A stretch of DNA of 64,000 bases from Pseudophaeobacter sp. (GCA_027019165.1 JALUXC010000003.1:248001-312000); one strand, 5' to 3'; counted from the first letter of the stretch, positions 15,466 through 24,211 are shown. The notes: a model not told the origin generated them from the sequence alone. Translations and numbers: made by a program.

Positions 15466-16364
15466 CACCTGCCTTGCGTGGGCATCTGGCAATGCTCTTG
15501 TTCTCTGCCTTGGTGGCAGGGTCTTTTTCGCTGGGCGTGATGGTGGCCAATGAAATTGCCCCTGCTGCACTCAATGCGGCGCGATTTGCTCTGGCGGCGG
15601 TGATCATCGGGGCGGTTGCCTTGGGAACCCGCAAGTTTCGCGCCAGTCACTTCAACGCGCCCTGGCGGTTTCTGGTGCTGGGCGGGCTGTTCGCGGCCTA
15701 TTTCGTGCTGATGTTTTATGGCTTGCAGACGGCGGATCCGGTTAGCGCCTCGGCGGTTTTCACCCTGACCCCTGTGATGAGCGGCATTTTTGGCTGGCTC
15801 CTGTTGCGGCAGGTCACCACCCCGCGCATGGCGCTGGCTTTGACGATTGGCGCCACTGGCGCACTTTGGGTGATCTTCCGCGCCGATTGGTCCGCCTTTC
15901 TGGCCTTCGAGATCGGGCAGGGGGAGATGATCTATTTCCTCGGCTGCGTGTCCCACGCGATCTATACGCCCATGGTCCGCAAGCTGAACCGGGGGGAGCC
16001 TGCGGTGAGTTTCACCTTTGGTATGTTGATTGCGGGTGCGGTGATCCTGACCATCTTTGGTTGGAACGACATAAGCACCACTGATTGGCTGAACCTGCCG
16101 GGGATCGTCTGGATCGGTCTCTTTTATCTCGCGATCTTTGCCAGCGCGGCGACTTTCGTGCTGCTCCAATATGCCTCGCTGAACCTGCCCTCGGCCAAGG
16201 TGATGGCCTACACCTATCTCACCCCCTCTTGGGTGATCGTCTGGGAGGTCGCACTTGGGCGCCCGGTGCCCTCGCGACTGCTGCTTGTCGGGATCGCCCT
16301 GACGGTGATTGCTCTGGTGCTGCTGCTCGAGGATGACGCGAAACCGGCCCGCGCCCCGACCTGA
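15453..16364 (+). CDS. EamA/DMT-family transporter
   Basis: 303 residues with about ten membrane segments and two EamA repeats: NAARFALAAVIIGAVAL and TPVMSGIFGWLLLRQ in the first, MVRKLNRGEPAVSFTFG and MAYTYLTPSWVIVWEVALGRPV in the second. Family members export metabolites such as amino acids or take up small solutes; the substrate is not readable. Starts at ATG 15453, inside the last codons of the LysR gene; aagga is 4-5 nt upstream. Convergent with the ArsR-like gene 6 nt beyond its stop. Confidence 0.9.
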   Translation: MGGLTPALRGHLAMLLFSALVAGSFSLGVMVANEIAPAALNAARFALAAVIIGAVALGTRKFRASHFNAPWRFLVLGGLFAAYFVLMFYGLQTADPVSASAVFTLTPVMSGIFGWLLLRQVTTPRMALALTIGATGALWVIFRADWSAFLAFEIGQGEMIYFLGCVSHAIYTPMVRKLNRGEPAVSFTFGMLIAGAVILTIFGWNDISTTDWLNLPGIVWIGLFYLAIFASAATFVLLQYASLNLPSAKVMAYTYLTPSWVIVWEVALGRPVPSRLLLVGIALTVIALVLLLEDDAKPARAPT

Positions 16365-16370
16365 CGGTGC

Positions 16371-16715
16371 CTATTCCGGCGCTTCAGCTTCTCCGGCATC
16401 CAGCTCGGATGCAAGGAAGCGCTCAAAGGCATCAAGGTTCACCGGCTCGAACTGACCAAAGCCCTGCATCCAGACGGACGCGCCGCGCAGCGCGTCCGGT
16501 TGCAGCTTGCACCATTTCACCCGGCCCCGCTTTTCCTGCGCGATGAGGCCTGCACGGGTCAGGATTGTCAGATGCTTAGAGATCGCAGCCAGCGACATCT
16601 CGAACGGTTCAGCCACGTCTGTAACCGCCATGTCATCCTCAAGAAGCATGGTCAGGATCGCCCGCCGCGTGGGATCGGCCAAGGCCGCGAAGACGGTATC
16701 GAGGGTGTCGCTCAT
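16371..16715 (-). CDS. ArsR-family transcriptional regulator
   Basis: 114 residues from ATG 16715 with AGGAG 8 nt upstream. DTVFAALADPTRRAILTMLLEDDMAVTDVAEPFEMSLAAISKHL is the standard ArsR/SmtB winged helix opening, followed by LTRAGLIAQEKRGRVKWCKL. No paired cysteines of the metal sites (ELCVCDL) are present, so it belongs to the non-metal subgroup often found with SRPBCC/glyoxalase partners; no such partner is adjacent here. Divergent from the EamA gene at 16806, which could be its target. Confidence 0.9.
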   Translation of the reverse strand: MSDTLDTVFAALADPTRRAILTMLLEDDMAVTDVAEPFEMSLAAISKHLTILTRAGLIAQEKRGRVKWCKLQPDALRGASVWMQGFGQFEPVNLDAFERFLASELDAGEAEAPE

Positions 16716-16805
16716 GCCCGATACTCCTAAAGGGCAAGAAGCGGGTCGACAATCCTGCAAAAACTGTGATGGATCGGCGCAAGGCATTTTGACGGAGCAG
16801 TTGGC

Positions 16806-17702
16806 ATGGCTTTGCGCTATTGGGCGGTTATTTTCATTTTGGGCATCGGCTGGGGCATGTCGTTCATGTTCAATGCAATTTTGCTGCGTGAGCTGGGGCC
16901 GCTGTCGGTCTCCATGGGGCGGGTCGGTTTTGGTGCCCTGGGCTGTTGGATCTACGTGCTAGCCGCACGCAAGACCGTGCCTGTCAACGCACGGCGCTGG
17001 CTGGCGCTATTCGGGTTCGGCGCCCTGAGCTACGCCGGTCCATTTGCTTTCTATGCGCTGGGTCAGCAGCATATTGCCAGTGGCGTCGCGGGGATCGTAA
17101 ACGCAACCACCCCGGCGCTTGCAGTGGTGGTGTCTCACTTCTGGCCCGGCGGTGAGCGGGCCACCGTCCTCAAATCAATGGGTGTGATGTGCGGGTTCCT
17201 GGGCATTGTTCTGCTGTCGCTGCCGATCCTAGAGAGCGGCCAGTCTTCAGAAGTCTGGGCGGTACTGATCACCCTGTGCGCGCCGCTGTGCTATGCTTTC
17301 TCCGTCAATATCGCGCGCAGTTTCAAGGATATGGAGCCGGTCGTGTTGGTGGCTGTCGCCCTGACCGGGTCGACTGCGGTCATCGCGCCACTTGCGCTGT
17401 GGAGCGAAGGGCTGCCGGTCATCACCCGTATGGAAACCTGGGCGTCGTTGTTGATGATCGGCTTTGTGCTGACATCGGCGGCCTTCATCGCGTTCTACTG
17501 GGTTCTGCCAAAGGTGGGTCCAACCAACATCACCTTGCCGACACTGATCGCGCCGGTTTCAGCGCTTTTCCTGGGCACCTGGATCCTTGGGGAAACATTG
17601 CTGGCAGAGCACCTGTGGGGGATGGCGGCAATCCTTGTTGGATTGCTCCTGATTGACGGGCGGATCCTGCGCGGACGACTGGCAAAACCGCCCGCCTGCT
17701 AA
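16806..17702 (+). CDS. EamA/DMT-family transporter
   Basis: 298 residues, ten predicted membrane segments. Repeat 1 contains RVGFGALGCWIYVLAARKTVP and GVAGIVNATTPALAVVVSHF; repeat 2 contains PTNITLPTLIAPVSALFLGTWILGE, the EamA signature. Not closely similar to the other EamA protein nearby, so not a recent duplicate. Its start lies 90 nt from the divergent ArsR gene. A 6-bp hairpin (tcaacc-tttc-ggttga) follows the stop, without a T-run. Confidence 0.9.
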   Translation: MALRYWAVIFILGIGWGMSFMFNAILLRELGPLSVSMGRVGFGALGCWIYVLAARKTVPVNARRWLALFGFGALSYAGPFAFYALGQQHIASGVAGIVNATTPALAVVVSHFWPGGERATVLKSMGVMCGFLGIVLLSLPILESGQSSEVWAVLITLCAPLCYAFSVNIARSFKDMEPVVLVAVALTGSTAVIAPLALWSEGLPVITRMETWASLLMIGFVLTSAAFIAFYWVLPKVGPTNITLPTLIAPVSALFLGTWILGETLLAEHLWGMAAILVGLLLIDGRILRGRLAKPPAC

Positions 17703-17845
17703 AATCAACCTTTCGGTTGAATATGGAATCCGGCAGGCTTTGGCGGCAGTCTGGCCTGCGGCAGAGAGGCAGTGTCGGTGCCGTTGGGAATTGTATTATT
17801 AAAAAACAGCCACTTAAGGGGATTTCGAAACTCGCATCCTTACAA

Positions 17846-17874
17846 TTGACTCCTACGCGTCTTGGCCTTAGCAC
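17846..17874 (+). promoter_or_regulatory. Candidate promoter of the atp F0 operon
   Basis: TTGACT, 17-nt spacer, TAGCAC; good -35, poor -10 as is common in alphaproteobacteria. It lies 33 nt before the atpI GTG start. The rest of the 204-nt gap shows no gene. Confidence 0.4.
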
Positions 17875-17906
17875 CCTGCATAGAAATTCGCGTGAGGATG
17901 GCGCTC

Positions 17907-18242
17907 GTGACAGATGATGACCAAAAGCAGCGCATGGCGCAGCTGGAGGCCAGACTGGCGGAGGCGCGTAAGGCCCAGGAGCCCAAGCCGCGCGCGGATG
18001 AGCACTATTCCCTGGCCAATCAGGCCTGGCGGATGGTGATTGAATTGGTGGCCGGTCTCGGGATCGGCTTTGGCATCGGATACGGGCTGGACCAGCTGTT
18101 TGGAACCCTGCCCATCTTCATGGTGCTGTTCATATTGCTGGGGCTTGCCGCCGGGGTGAAGACGATGCTTCGCACGGCGCAGGAGATCCAGAACGAAAAA
18201 CTGGCCGAAGAGGCCGACAAAAATGCGCAAGACCGGGGCTGA
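17907..18242 (+). CDS. atpI: ATP synthase accessory protein AtpI
   Basis: Small membrane protein aiding c-ring assembly. 111 residues from GTG 17907 ([20 protein letters not shown]), 8 nt after gagga; an ATG at 17898 is the alternative. N-terminal charged helix, then two membrane segments: [20 protein letters not shown] and [19 protein letters not shown]. Opens the F0 operon atpI-B-E-F'-F, as in other alphaproteobacteria where F1 genes lie elsewhere. Confidence 0.92.
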   Translation: MTDDDQKQRMAQLEARLAEARKAQEPKPRADEHYSLANQAWRMVIELVAGLGIGFGIGYGLDQLFGTLPIFMVLFILLGLAAGVKTMLRTAQEIQNEKLAEEADKNAQDRG

Positions 18243-18282
18243 CCCATAAGGGGAAGCTTTCGGCGACAGGAGACACGGACAG

Positions 18283-19083
18283 ATGGGCAAGATTTTCTTT
18301 TTCGCGGCATTGGCGCTGGTCATCGTCTCGGGGTTCGTATTCGCGCCCGAGGAAGCCAAGCTGGCGATCCACCCTATGGATCAGTTCATCGTGAGCCCGC
18401 TGTTTGGTGATCACATCGCGTGGTACACGCCGACCAATGTGACCCTGTGGATGGCTCTTGCGATTGCTGCGGTTTTTGCTCTGCTGGTTCTCGGCTCCTC
18501 CCGCCGCGCCATCGTGCCGAGCCGCGCACAGTCGGTTGCGGAACTGGCCTATGGCTTCATCTACAAAATGGTTGAGGACGTCGCCGGCAAGGACGGTGTG
18601 AAGTTCTTCCCCTACATCATGACCCTGTTTATGTTCATCGTGATGGCGAACTTCCTGGGCCTGATCCCCGGTTCCTTCACCACCACCTCGCATATTGCCG
18701 TGACCGCCGTTCTGGCCGCGCTGGTTTTCTTCACCGTGACCATCGTCGGTTTCGTCAAGAATGGCGCCGGCTTCTTGGGCCTGTTCTGGGTTTCGAGTGC
18801 GCCGCTGGCGCTGCGCCCCATCCTGGCCATCATCGAACTGATTTCCTACTTCGTGCGCCCCGTCAGCCACAGCATCCGTCTTGCTGGTAACGTCATGGCT
18901 GGTCACGCGGTTCTGAAGGTGTTCGCAGGTTTTGCCGCCGCTCTGGGCGCATTCAGCTTCCTGCCGATCTTTGCCATCACCGCAGTCTACGCGCTGGAAG
19001 TTCTGGTGGCCTTCATCCAGGCCTATGTGTTCACCATCCTGACCTGCGTGTACCTCAAGGACGCACTGCACCCGAGCCACTAA
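18283..19083 (+). CDS. atpB: ATP synthase F0 subunit a
   Basis: Proton half-channel subunit. 266 residues. The essential arginine sits in [38 protein letters not shown] precedes it, and the C-terminal helix contains [17 protein letters not shown]. The first 30 residues ([20 protein letters not shown]) look like a cleavable leader before [13 protein letters not shown], the point where many alphaproteobacterial homologues begin after a short polar segment. AGGAG lies 10 nt upstream of the ATG, supporting this start. Confidence 0.96.
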   Translation: MGKIFFFAALALVIVSGFVFAPEEAKLAIHPMDQFIVSPLFGDHIAWYTPTNVTLWMALAIAAVFALLVLGSSRRAIVPSRAQSVAELAYGFIYKMVEDVAGKDGVKFFPYIMTLFMFIVMANFLGLIPGSFTTTSHIAVTAVLAALVFFTVTIVGFVKNGAGFLGLFWVSSAPLALRPILAIIELISYFVRPVSHSIRLAGNVMAGHAVLKVFAGFAAALGAFSFLPIFAITAVYALEVLVAFIQAYVFTILTCVYLKDALHPSH

Positions 19084-19166
19084 GGCAGGATAGACCCCTC
19101 ATCCGGGCGGGCCAGGTGGCCCTCCCGCGACCCTAAATCACCAATTCCATCGTAAGGAGAGAAATC

Positions 19167-19403
19167 ATGGAAGGCGATATCGCACAACTCGGTCAGTTCA
19201 TCGGCGCAGGCCTGGCAGCAATCGGTTCCGGCGCAGCCGCAATCGGTGTGGGCCACGTTGCCGGCAACTTCCTGGCAGGCGCTCTGCGCAACCCGTCGGC
19301 AGCCGCCGGCCAGACCGCAACCCTCTTCATCGGCATCGCGTTTGCAGAAGCCCTGGGCATCTTCTCGTTCCTGGTCGCTCTGCTGCTGATGTTCGCTGTC
19401 TAA
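19167..19403 (+). CDS. atpE: ATP synthase F0 subunit c
   Basis: 78-residue hairpin that forms the proton-driven ring. First helix glycine/alanine rich ([21 protein letters not shown]), polar loop RNPSA, second helix with the proton-carrying Glu61 in [11 protein letters not shown]. Glutamate here rather than aspartate, and nothing indicates a sodium-binding signature. Start has taaggag 8 nt upstream. Confidence 0.97.
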   Translation: MEGDIAQLGQFIGAGLAAIGSGAAAIGVGHVAGNFLAGALRNPSAAAGQTATLFIGIAFAEALGIFSFLVALLLMFAV

Positions 19404-19488
19404 GACCTCAGGAACCTCAATCCTTACGGCCGGGCGGCGCGGTTCCTCGCGCTGCCCGGTGTAACGGCAAGTTCCCAAGGAGAACGAC

Positions 19489-20037
19489 ATGGCATCAAAT
19501 ACGCAAGAGGCAGCACACGGCGCAGCAGATGCCGCGCACGGCTCTGCACCGGGCATGCCGCAACTGGATTTCTCGACCTTCGGAAACCAGATCTTCTGGC
19601 TCGCCGTTGCTCTGGTCGTGATCTACCTCATCCTGTCGCGCGTAGCCCTGCCCCGCATTGCGGCGGTACTGGCTGAACGCCAGGGAACGATCACCAATGA
19701 CCTCGCCGCGGCTGAAGATCTGAAAGCCAAGGCGGTCGAGGCCGAAAACGCATATAACAAGGCCCTGGCCGATGCCCGCGCGGAAGCGCAGCGTATCGCT
19801 GCCGAGGCCCGCGCTGAAATTCAGGCCGATCTGAACGATGCAATCGCCAAAGCGGATGCACAGATCGCCGATAAGGCCGCCGAGTCTGAAAAGGCCATCG
19901 CCGACATCAAGGCCGGTGCGCTGGAAAGCGTCAAAGTCGTGGCCAACGACACCGCAGAGGCGCTGGTTGCAGCCCTGGGCGGCAAGTCGGACGCCAAAGC
20001 CGTCGCCGCTGCGGTCGACGAGCGGATGAAAGGATAA
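19489..20037 (+). CDS. atpF': ATP synthase F0 subunit b'
   Basis: Second stalk subunit of the photosynthetic/alphaproteobacterial-type enzyme, which uses a b/b' heterodimer. 182 residues: a 28-residue Ala/His-rich N-terminus, one membrane helix ([25 protein letters not shown]), then a long Ala/Glu/Lys coiled-coil ending in DERMKG. Four nucleotides before atpF, so both are translated together. Confidence 0.94.
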   Translation: MASNTQEAAHGAADAAHGSAPGMPQLDFSTFGNQIFWLAVALVVIYLILSRVALPRIAAVLAERQGTITNDLAAAEDLKAKAVEAENAYNKALADARAEAQRIAAEARAEIQADLNDAIAKADAQIADKAAESEKAIADIKAGALESVKVVANDTAEALVAALGGKSDAKAVAAAVDERMKG

Positions 20038-20041
20038 GGAC

Positions 20042-20599
20042 ATGCGCACAGTACTGGCAATTGCCCTGACCCTTGGCGCAACGTCGCCTGCTTTCGCTGC
20101 CGGTGGTGGGATGGATCTGTCCAACACCAACCTGGTTGTTGCGCTGGCCTTCATCCTGTTCATCGGTATCCTTCTGGTGGCCAAGGTTCCGACCTTGATC
20201 GGCGGCCAGCTGGACGCGCGCGCCGAAGGCATCCAGAAAGAGCTGGACGAAGCTCGTGCCCTGCGTGAAGAGGCCCAGACCATTCTGGCGTCTTACGAGC
20301 GCAAGCAGCAGGAAGTTCAGGTCCAGGCGGATCGCATCGTGGCCGCTGCCCGCGAAGACGCCGAAAAGGCCGCTGCAGAAGCCAAGGTCGATCTGGAAAA
20401 ATCGATTGCGCGCCGTCTGGCCGCAGCCGAAGAGCAGATCGCATCTGCAGAGGCTTCGGCCGTGAAGGAAGTTCGCGATCAGGCGATTTCGATCGCTGTT
20501 GCAGCCGCTGACAAGGTGATTGCAAAGCAGATGACCGCGACCGAAGCCAACAAACTGATCGACGCGGCCATCGCGGATGTGGACGCCAAGCTGCACTAA
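20042..20599 (+). CDS. atpF: ATP synthase F0 subunit b
   Basis: 185 residues. A signal-like stretch (MRTVLAIALTLGATSPAFA) is followed by a membrane helix (LVVALAFILFIGILLVAKVP) and a coiled-coil stalk with LDEARALREEAQTILASYERKQQE. The possible cleavable leader is also seen in related alphaproteobacterial b subunits. Last gene of the operon; an intrinsic terminator lies 29 nt beyond its stop. Confidence 0.95.
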   Translation: MRTVLAIALTLGATSPAFAAGGGMDLSNTNLVVALAFILFIGILLVAKVPTLIGGQLDARAEGIQKELDEARALREEAQTILASYERKQQEVQVQADRIVAAAREDAEKAAAEAKVDLEKSIARRLAAAEEQIASAEASAVKEVRDQAISIAVAAADKVIAKQMTATEANKLIDAAIADVDAKLH

Positions 20600-20627
20600 C
20601 CTGCACCGTACATGACATTATCAAAAG

Positions 20628-20655
20628 AACCCGGTCCATGAGGCCGGGTTTTTTT
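20628..20655 (+). terminator. Intrinsic terminator of the atp F0 operon
   Basis: Stem aacccgg/ccgggtt with a 9-nt loop followed by TTTTT. Correctly oriented and placed after atpF. Confidence 0.87.
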
Positions 20656-20802
20656 GTGCTCTTGTCGGCTCAGCGGACCTTATGCTTTCGGATAGGTGTC
20701 CTCACCGAACGGTGCCTCGCATTGGGCTTTGGCGCTACTGCCTGGGTCTTTGGAATGATGTATGACTTTAGGTAAGCGAAACATTCACCAAAGAGGCCCG
20801 AT

Positions 20803-21015
20803 ATGACCCAGACCGGACACAGCGAAGCATGCGCAATCGATGGCCCTGCGGGATCCGCTTTTCAGGGGCTGAGCCTAAATCGAAACACGGGCGCCGGGGA
20901 GACCGGCCGTGTTATCGCCACCTATTGCATTGGCAAACTGACCGGTGGGCGCGAGGGAAAGCGGACCATGGCCTTGTATGACTGCGCGTTTCTGCCCGAT
21001 TTCGCATCGGCCTGA
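20803..21015 (+). CDS. Possible small protein, 70 residues
   Basis: Open frame with ATG at 20803 preceded by aagagg at 8 nt. The sequence (MTQTGHSEACAIDGPAGSAF... ending CAFLPDFASA) has no signal peptide, membrane helix or domain I know, and three cysteines. Third-position GC is only moderately biased. It lies alone between the atp terminator and the CZB gene. If it is not real, positions 20656-21099 are empty. Confidence 0.33.
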   Translation: MTQTGHSEACAIDGPAGSAFQGLSLNRNTGAGETGRVIATYCIGKLTGGREGKRTMALYDCAFLPDFASA

Positions 21016-21099
21016 CCCTTCATTGGCGTCGTAAAACTATCGTAACCCGGCCTTCATCCTGCCCTCCTATGCTTTCGCGAAGGCGATTCTTGGATAGGT

Positions 21100-21480
21100 A
21101 TGGGCGTGAGCATGAAGGGGCTGGATAAACAGATCACCGAAGCGATGGGGGCGCATGGCTGCTGGAAACAGAAACTCAAGGAGGCTGTTTCCAGGGGATA
21201 TCTCAGGGATCCTGCGGAAGACATCGGACGCGAAGATCTCTGTAATTTTGGCAAATGGCTCAAAGAGCTCTCCAAAGTTCCCGAAATCGCCTCTACGTCG
21301 GAATTCGGGGCTGTGGTTGCCGCCCACGCCCGGTTTCATCAGGCTGCCGGACATGTTGCCAAATGCGTGGAAAAGGATCTTGTGGACAAGGCCTCGGACC
21401 TGCTGGACGGGCAGGATTTTCATAGGATCTCAGCAGCTTTGGGCAAAGCGATGATTGAGTGGCGCAAAAGCCTTCAGTAG
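21100..21480 (+). CDS. Free-standing CZB (chemoreceptor zinc-binding) domain protein
   Basis: 126 residues forming just a CZB domain: AMGAHGCWKQKLKEAV (first His), LCNFGKWLKEL (the CxxGKW core with the zinc cysteine) and VVAAHARFHQAAGHVA (HxxFH). In chemoreceptors and the diguanylate cyclase DgcZ this domain binds zinc and senses zinc or oxidants such as hypochlorite. Here no signalling domain is attached and no chemotaxis or GGDEF gene adjoins. ATG at 21100 (MGVSMKGLDKQ) or at 21112 are both possible. Its end is 17 nt from the convergent GntR gene. Confidence 0.88.
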   Translation: MGVSMKGLDKQITEAMGAHGCWKQKLKEAVSRGYLRDPAEDIGREDLCNFGKWLKELSKVPEIASTSEFGAVVAAHARFHQAAGHVAKCVEKDLVDKASDLLDGQDFHRISAALGKAMIEWRKSLQ

Positions 21481-21496
21481 ACCGATAGGCGCCTGC

Positions 21497-22267
21497 TTAG
21501 GACCTGTTCTTCTCATGCTCCAGCCGCTGGCGCGCAACTTCGGCATTTCTCTCGGCCCGTTGATGGTCCATCAGCGCCTGTTTTACATAGTCCAGGTGCC
21601 GTTCCACCGCCTGCCGCGCCGCCTCCGGGTCACGAGCCTGCAGGGCCGAGTTGATGGCGCGATGCTGTTCCAGGATTGCCTCATAGGAGGTGTACTGTTG
21701 AAACATGACCTTGCGATTATAGAATACGCCTTCCCGCAATAGGTCGATCATCGACCGCATCATGTGCAGCATGATGACGTTGTGGCTGGCATCCATGATG
21801 GCCGAATGAAACTGCGCATCTAGCTGCGCCGCTTCTTCAGATTCCGCGGGGTTTCCGGCCGCTTCCATCTTGTCAAAGATGGTCTGGATCACCTGGAGAT
21901 CATCATCAGAACCAAGCCGCGCCGCCCGTTCTGCTGCAAGCCCTTCCATGTCACGCCGAAACGACAGGTAGTCAAAGACCGCCTCGTCATGGCTGGAAAA
22001 AAGCTGCACCAGCGCAGGGGAGAAGGCCGAGCCAAGCACATCGCCGACAAAGACCCCAGAGCCAGCCTTTGATGTCAACAACCCGCGTTCCTGCAGCTCG
22101 GCAATGGCTTCGCGCAACGAGGGGCGCGAGACGCCAAGCCGCTCGGCAAGCTCGCGTTCCGCTGGAAGGCGCTCACCGGGCGACAGGATGCCCCGCAGGA
22201 TCAATTGCTCGATCTGCCGCACGACCGATGTGGATAGCTTTTCGGGCTGCACTTTTTGAAACGGCAT
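21497..22267 (-). CDS. GntR/FadR-family transcriptional regulator with FCD domain
   Basis: 256 residues from ATG 22267 (MPFQKVQPEKLSTSVVRQIEQLI), the usual family opening; a GTG at 22309 would add 14 residues. Winged helix: LPAERELAERLGVSRPSLREAIAELQERGLL, about residues 30-65. The FCD effector domain follows, with the metal-ligand pattern D...H (QLDAQFHSAIMDASHN) and H (ILEQHRAI, RHLDYV). PdhR/LldR-like regulators of this kind sense organic acids. Divergent from an aminotransferase; two GTCA-N7-TGAC palindromes lie in the shared region. Confidence 0.92.
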   Translation of the reverse strand: MPFQKVQPEKLSTSVVRQIEQLILRGILSPGERLPAERELAERLGVSRPSLREAIAELQERGLLTSKAGSGVFVGDVLGSAFSPALVQLFSSHDEAVFDYLSFRRDMEGLAAERAARLGSDDDLQVIQTIFDKMEAAGNPAESEEAAQLDAQFHSAIMDASHNVIMLHMMRSMIDLLREGVFYNRKVMFQQYTSYEAILEQHRAINSALQARDPEAARQAVERHLDYVKQALMDHQRAERNAEVARQRLEHEKNRS

Positions 22268-22312
22268 CTGGGTCTCTGGTTTTTCGTCGGTGATGCTACG
22301 AAGGTCCACAAT

Positions 22313-22331
22313 TGGTCAAATCATATGACCA
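22313..22331. promoter_or_regulatory. Candidate GntR/FadR operator, site 1
   Basis: Perfect palindrome TGGTCA-N7-TGACCA, containing the TGGT...ACCA core typical of FadR/PdhR-subfamily operators. Lies 46-64 nt upstream of the regulator's ATG at 22267, so it probably mediates autoregulation. Confidence 0.55.
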
Positions 22332-22399
22332 CAGCCAGCGCAAGGCCACAAGCATCACGCAATATTCGAAAAGTGGTGATCACTCTTTTGTAATAATAG

Positions 22400-22414
22400 G
22401 TCAGTTTTGTTGAC
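22400..22414. promoter_or_regulatory. Candidate GntR/FadR operator, site 2
   Basis: GTCA-N7-TGAC with the same 7-nt spacer as site 1 (longer form aGGTCA-N7-TGACtt), 53-67 nt upstream of the aminotransferase start. Confidence 0.45.
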
Positions 22415-22466
22415 TTACAAGTGCGAAAACATACTCTGGCCTGCGACTCGGTGTGAGGAGAGTGTC

Positions 22467-23720
22467 ATGTTGATGAAAGAGATCTTTGCCAGCCGCGCCC
22501 TGCGCATGAAGGCGTCGGAAATCCGCGAACTGCTCAAGCTGCTGGACCAGCCGGGCATTCTTTCTTTCGCGGGCGGCATCCCGGATCCGGCACTGTTTCC
22601 TGCCAAAGCCTTTGCCACCGCGTTTGAGCAAGCCTTGAGCCGCGGACAGGCGTCGCAGTCCCTGCAGTATTCCGTAAGTGAAGGCTACCCGCCCCTGAAG
22701 GAGTGGATCGTTGATCGCATGGCTCGGCTCGGGATCACCTGCACGCCAGACAATATCCTGATCACCTCCGGCTCGCAGCAGGCCCTCGACTACCTGGGCA
22801 AACTGTTCCTGTCGCCGGGGGATACCGCCCTTGTGACAGGGCCGACCTATTTGGGTGCTCTTGCGGCCTTCAACGCCTACGAACCCCGCTATGACCAGCT
22901 CAGCCTTGAGGGCAACCGGACCGCAGAAAGCTATCAGAAAGGAGCGGACGCCGCAGATAGTAGGGTCAAATTTGCTTATCTTTCGGCAGATTTCGCAAAT
23001 CCGACCGGTCTCACTGTCAGCGCAGAGGCGCGCGCGCGTCTGTTGGACTTGGCTGAGGATCTGGGCTGCGCTGTGATTGAAGACAGCGCCTATCAGGACC
23101 TGCGCTATGAGGGTGAGCCCGTTGCACCGATCCTCGCCATGGAGCTGGCGCAAAAAGGAAGCCTCGAAGACTGCCGCACGGTCTATTGCGGCTCCTTTTC
23201 AAAAACACTGTCGCCCGGCTTGCGGGTGGGCTGGGTGGTGGCGGCCAAACCTGTTATCGCGCAGATGGTTCTGATCAAACAGGCGGCTGATCTGCACTCT
23301 GCAACGGTGAACCAGATGGCGGTGAATACCGTTGCACGGCAGATCTTTGACAGCCACGTTGAAACGGTGCGCAGCGCCTACAAGGCCCGCCGCGATGCCA
23401 TGCTTGCCGCATTGGAACGACATATGCCACCCGGAGTGCAGTGGACCCGGCCCGAGGGGGGGATGTTTGTTTGGCTCACCCTACCGGGAGGCGTTGACAG
23501 TGCAGAATTGCTGGCGCGCTCGCTTGAAACAGTGAAGGTCGCTTTTGTGCCCGGACAGGCCTTCTTCTCCGATGGCAGCGGCGCGAATACCCTACGGCTC
23601 AGCTTTTCAGTCTTGGATGAGACGGATATTGAAGAGGGGATCGCGCGTCTGGCCCGGTTGATTTCGGATGGTTTGTCGGCCAATGCAGCCACTCGGCAGC
23701 AGGCGGCACAGATGGTATGA
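22467..23720 (+). CDS. PLP-dependent aminotransferase (class I/II, LysN/ARO8-like)
   Basis: 417 residues from ATG 22467, just after gaggaga. Fold type I: SFAGGIPDPALFP near residue 33, ITSGSQQALDYLGKLF, DSAYQDLRYEG, and the PLP lysine in YCGSFSKTLSPGLRVGWVV. This is the 2-aminoadipate/aromatic aminotransferase group related to the MocR catalytic domain, without an attached DNA-binding domain. The donor and acceptor cannot be set from sequence. The divergent GntR/FCD regulator and its candidate operators suggest catabolic induction by an amino or organic acid. Confidence 0.9.
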   Translation: MLMKEIFASRALRMKASEIRELLKLLDQPGILSFAGGIPDPALFPAKAFATAFEQALSRGQASQSLQYSVSEGYPPLKEWIVDRMARLGITCTPDNILITSGSQQALDYLGKLFLSPGDTALVTGPTYLGALAAFNAYEPRYDQLSLEGNRTAESYQKGADAADSRVKFAYLSADFANPTGLTVSAEARARLLDLAEDLGCAVIEDSAYQDLRYEGEPVAPILAMELAQKGSLEDCRTVYCGSFSKTLSPGLRVGWVVAAKPVIAQMVLIKQAADLHSATVNQMAVNTVARQIFDSHVETVRSAYKARRDAMLAALERHMPPGVQWTRPEGGMFVWLTLPGGVDSAELLARSLETVKVAFVPGQAFFSDGSGANTLRLSFSVLDETDIEEGIARLARLISDGLSANAATRQQAAQMV

Positions 23721-23762
23721 TGCAGCTTTGAGCCCGGCCTTTCAGCCGGGAAGGCTGGCGGA

Positions 23763-24056
23763 ATGGTCATGCGTCTTGTGATGTTTTCTTTGCTTCTATG
23801 GCTCATGGGTTGCGCCGCGCCCAGTTCTCACTTTCATGGGATTCATCCCGTGCGCGTGACCGTCGAGGGCAGCACCTTTGATCTGCGCCAAAGGGGGACA
23901 TTGGTCGAAGCAGTGCGCGTAAATCCGCAATATGCGCCCCGCCTTGGCCCTTTGCGTGACAGGGCGCGGCGCGCCATGGCGCTGGCGAGTGGCTGTGACG
24001 TGGATTGGGTCATGGGGGATCAGGCGGTTCTCGTGGGGCGCCTGAGTTGCCCGTAA
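23763..24056 (+). CDS. Small putative lipoprotein
   Basis: 97 residues. N-terminus MVMRLVMFSLLLWLMGCAAPSS is a lipoprotein signal with lipobox LMGC. The mature part has the segment VRVTVEGSTFDLRQRGTLVEAVRVNPQYAPRLGPL and a C-terminal pair of cysteines (SGCDVDW, RLSCP) that could form a disulfide. No family recognised. Same strand as and 42 nt after the aminotransferase. Confidence 0.68.
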   Translation: MVMRLVMFSLLLWLMGCAAPSSHFHGIHPVRVTVEGSTFDLRQRGTLVEAVRVNPQYAPRLGPLRDRARRAMALASGCDVDWVMGDQAVLVGRLSCP

Positions 24057-24211
24057 GGTACTTGTTGGCCCAAGTCGGCGAGGCTTTCGGGGTTATCCAC
24101 AAGATATAGTGGCGACGAGCTGCGTTCTGGCCTGATTTGGGGGCAGCGGCGTTGACTCATCGCCTCGGAACCTGCTGTGATTTCCAGCACAAGAATCACA
24201 AAGGGGCAGCT

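Noticed and set aside
17705-17720. Hairpin tcaacc-tttc-ggttga after the second EamA gene
   Set aside because: Only 6 bp and no T-run; not called a terminator.
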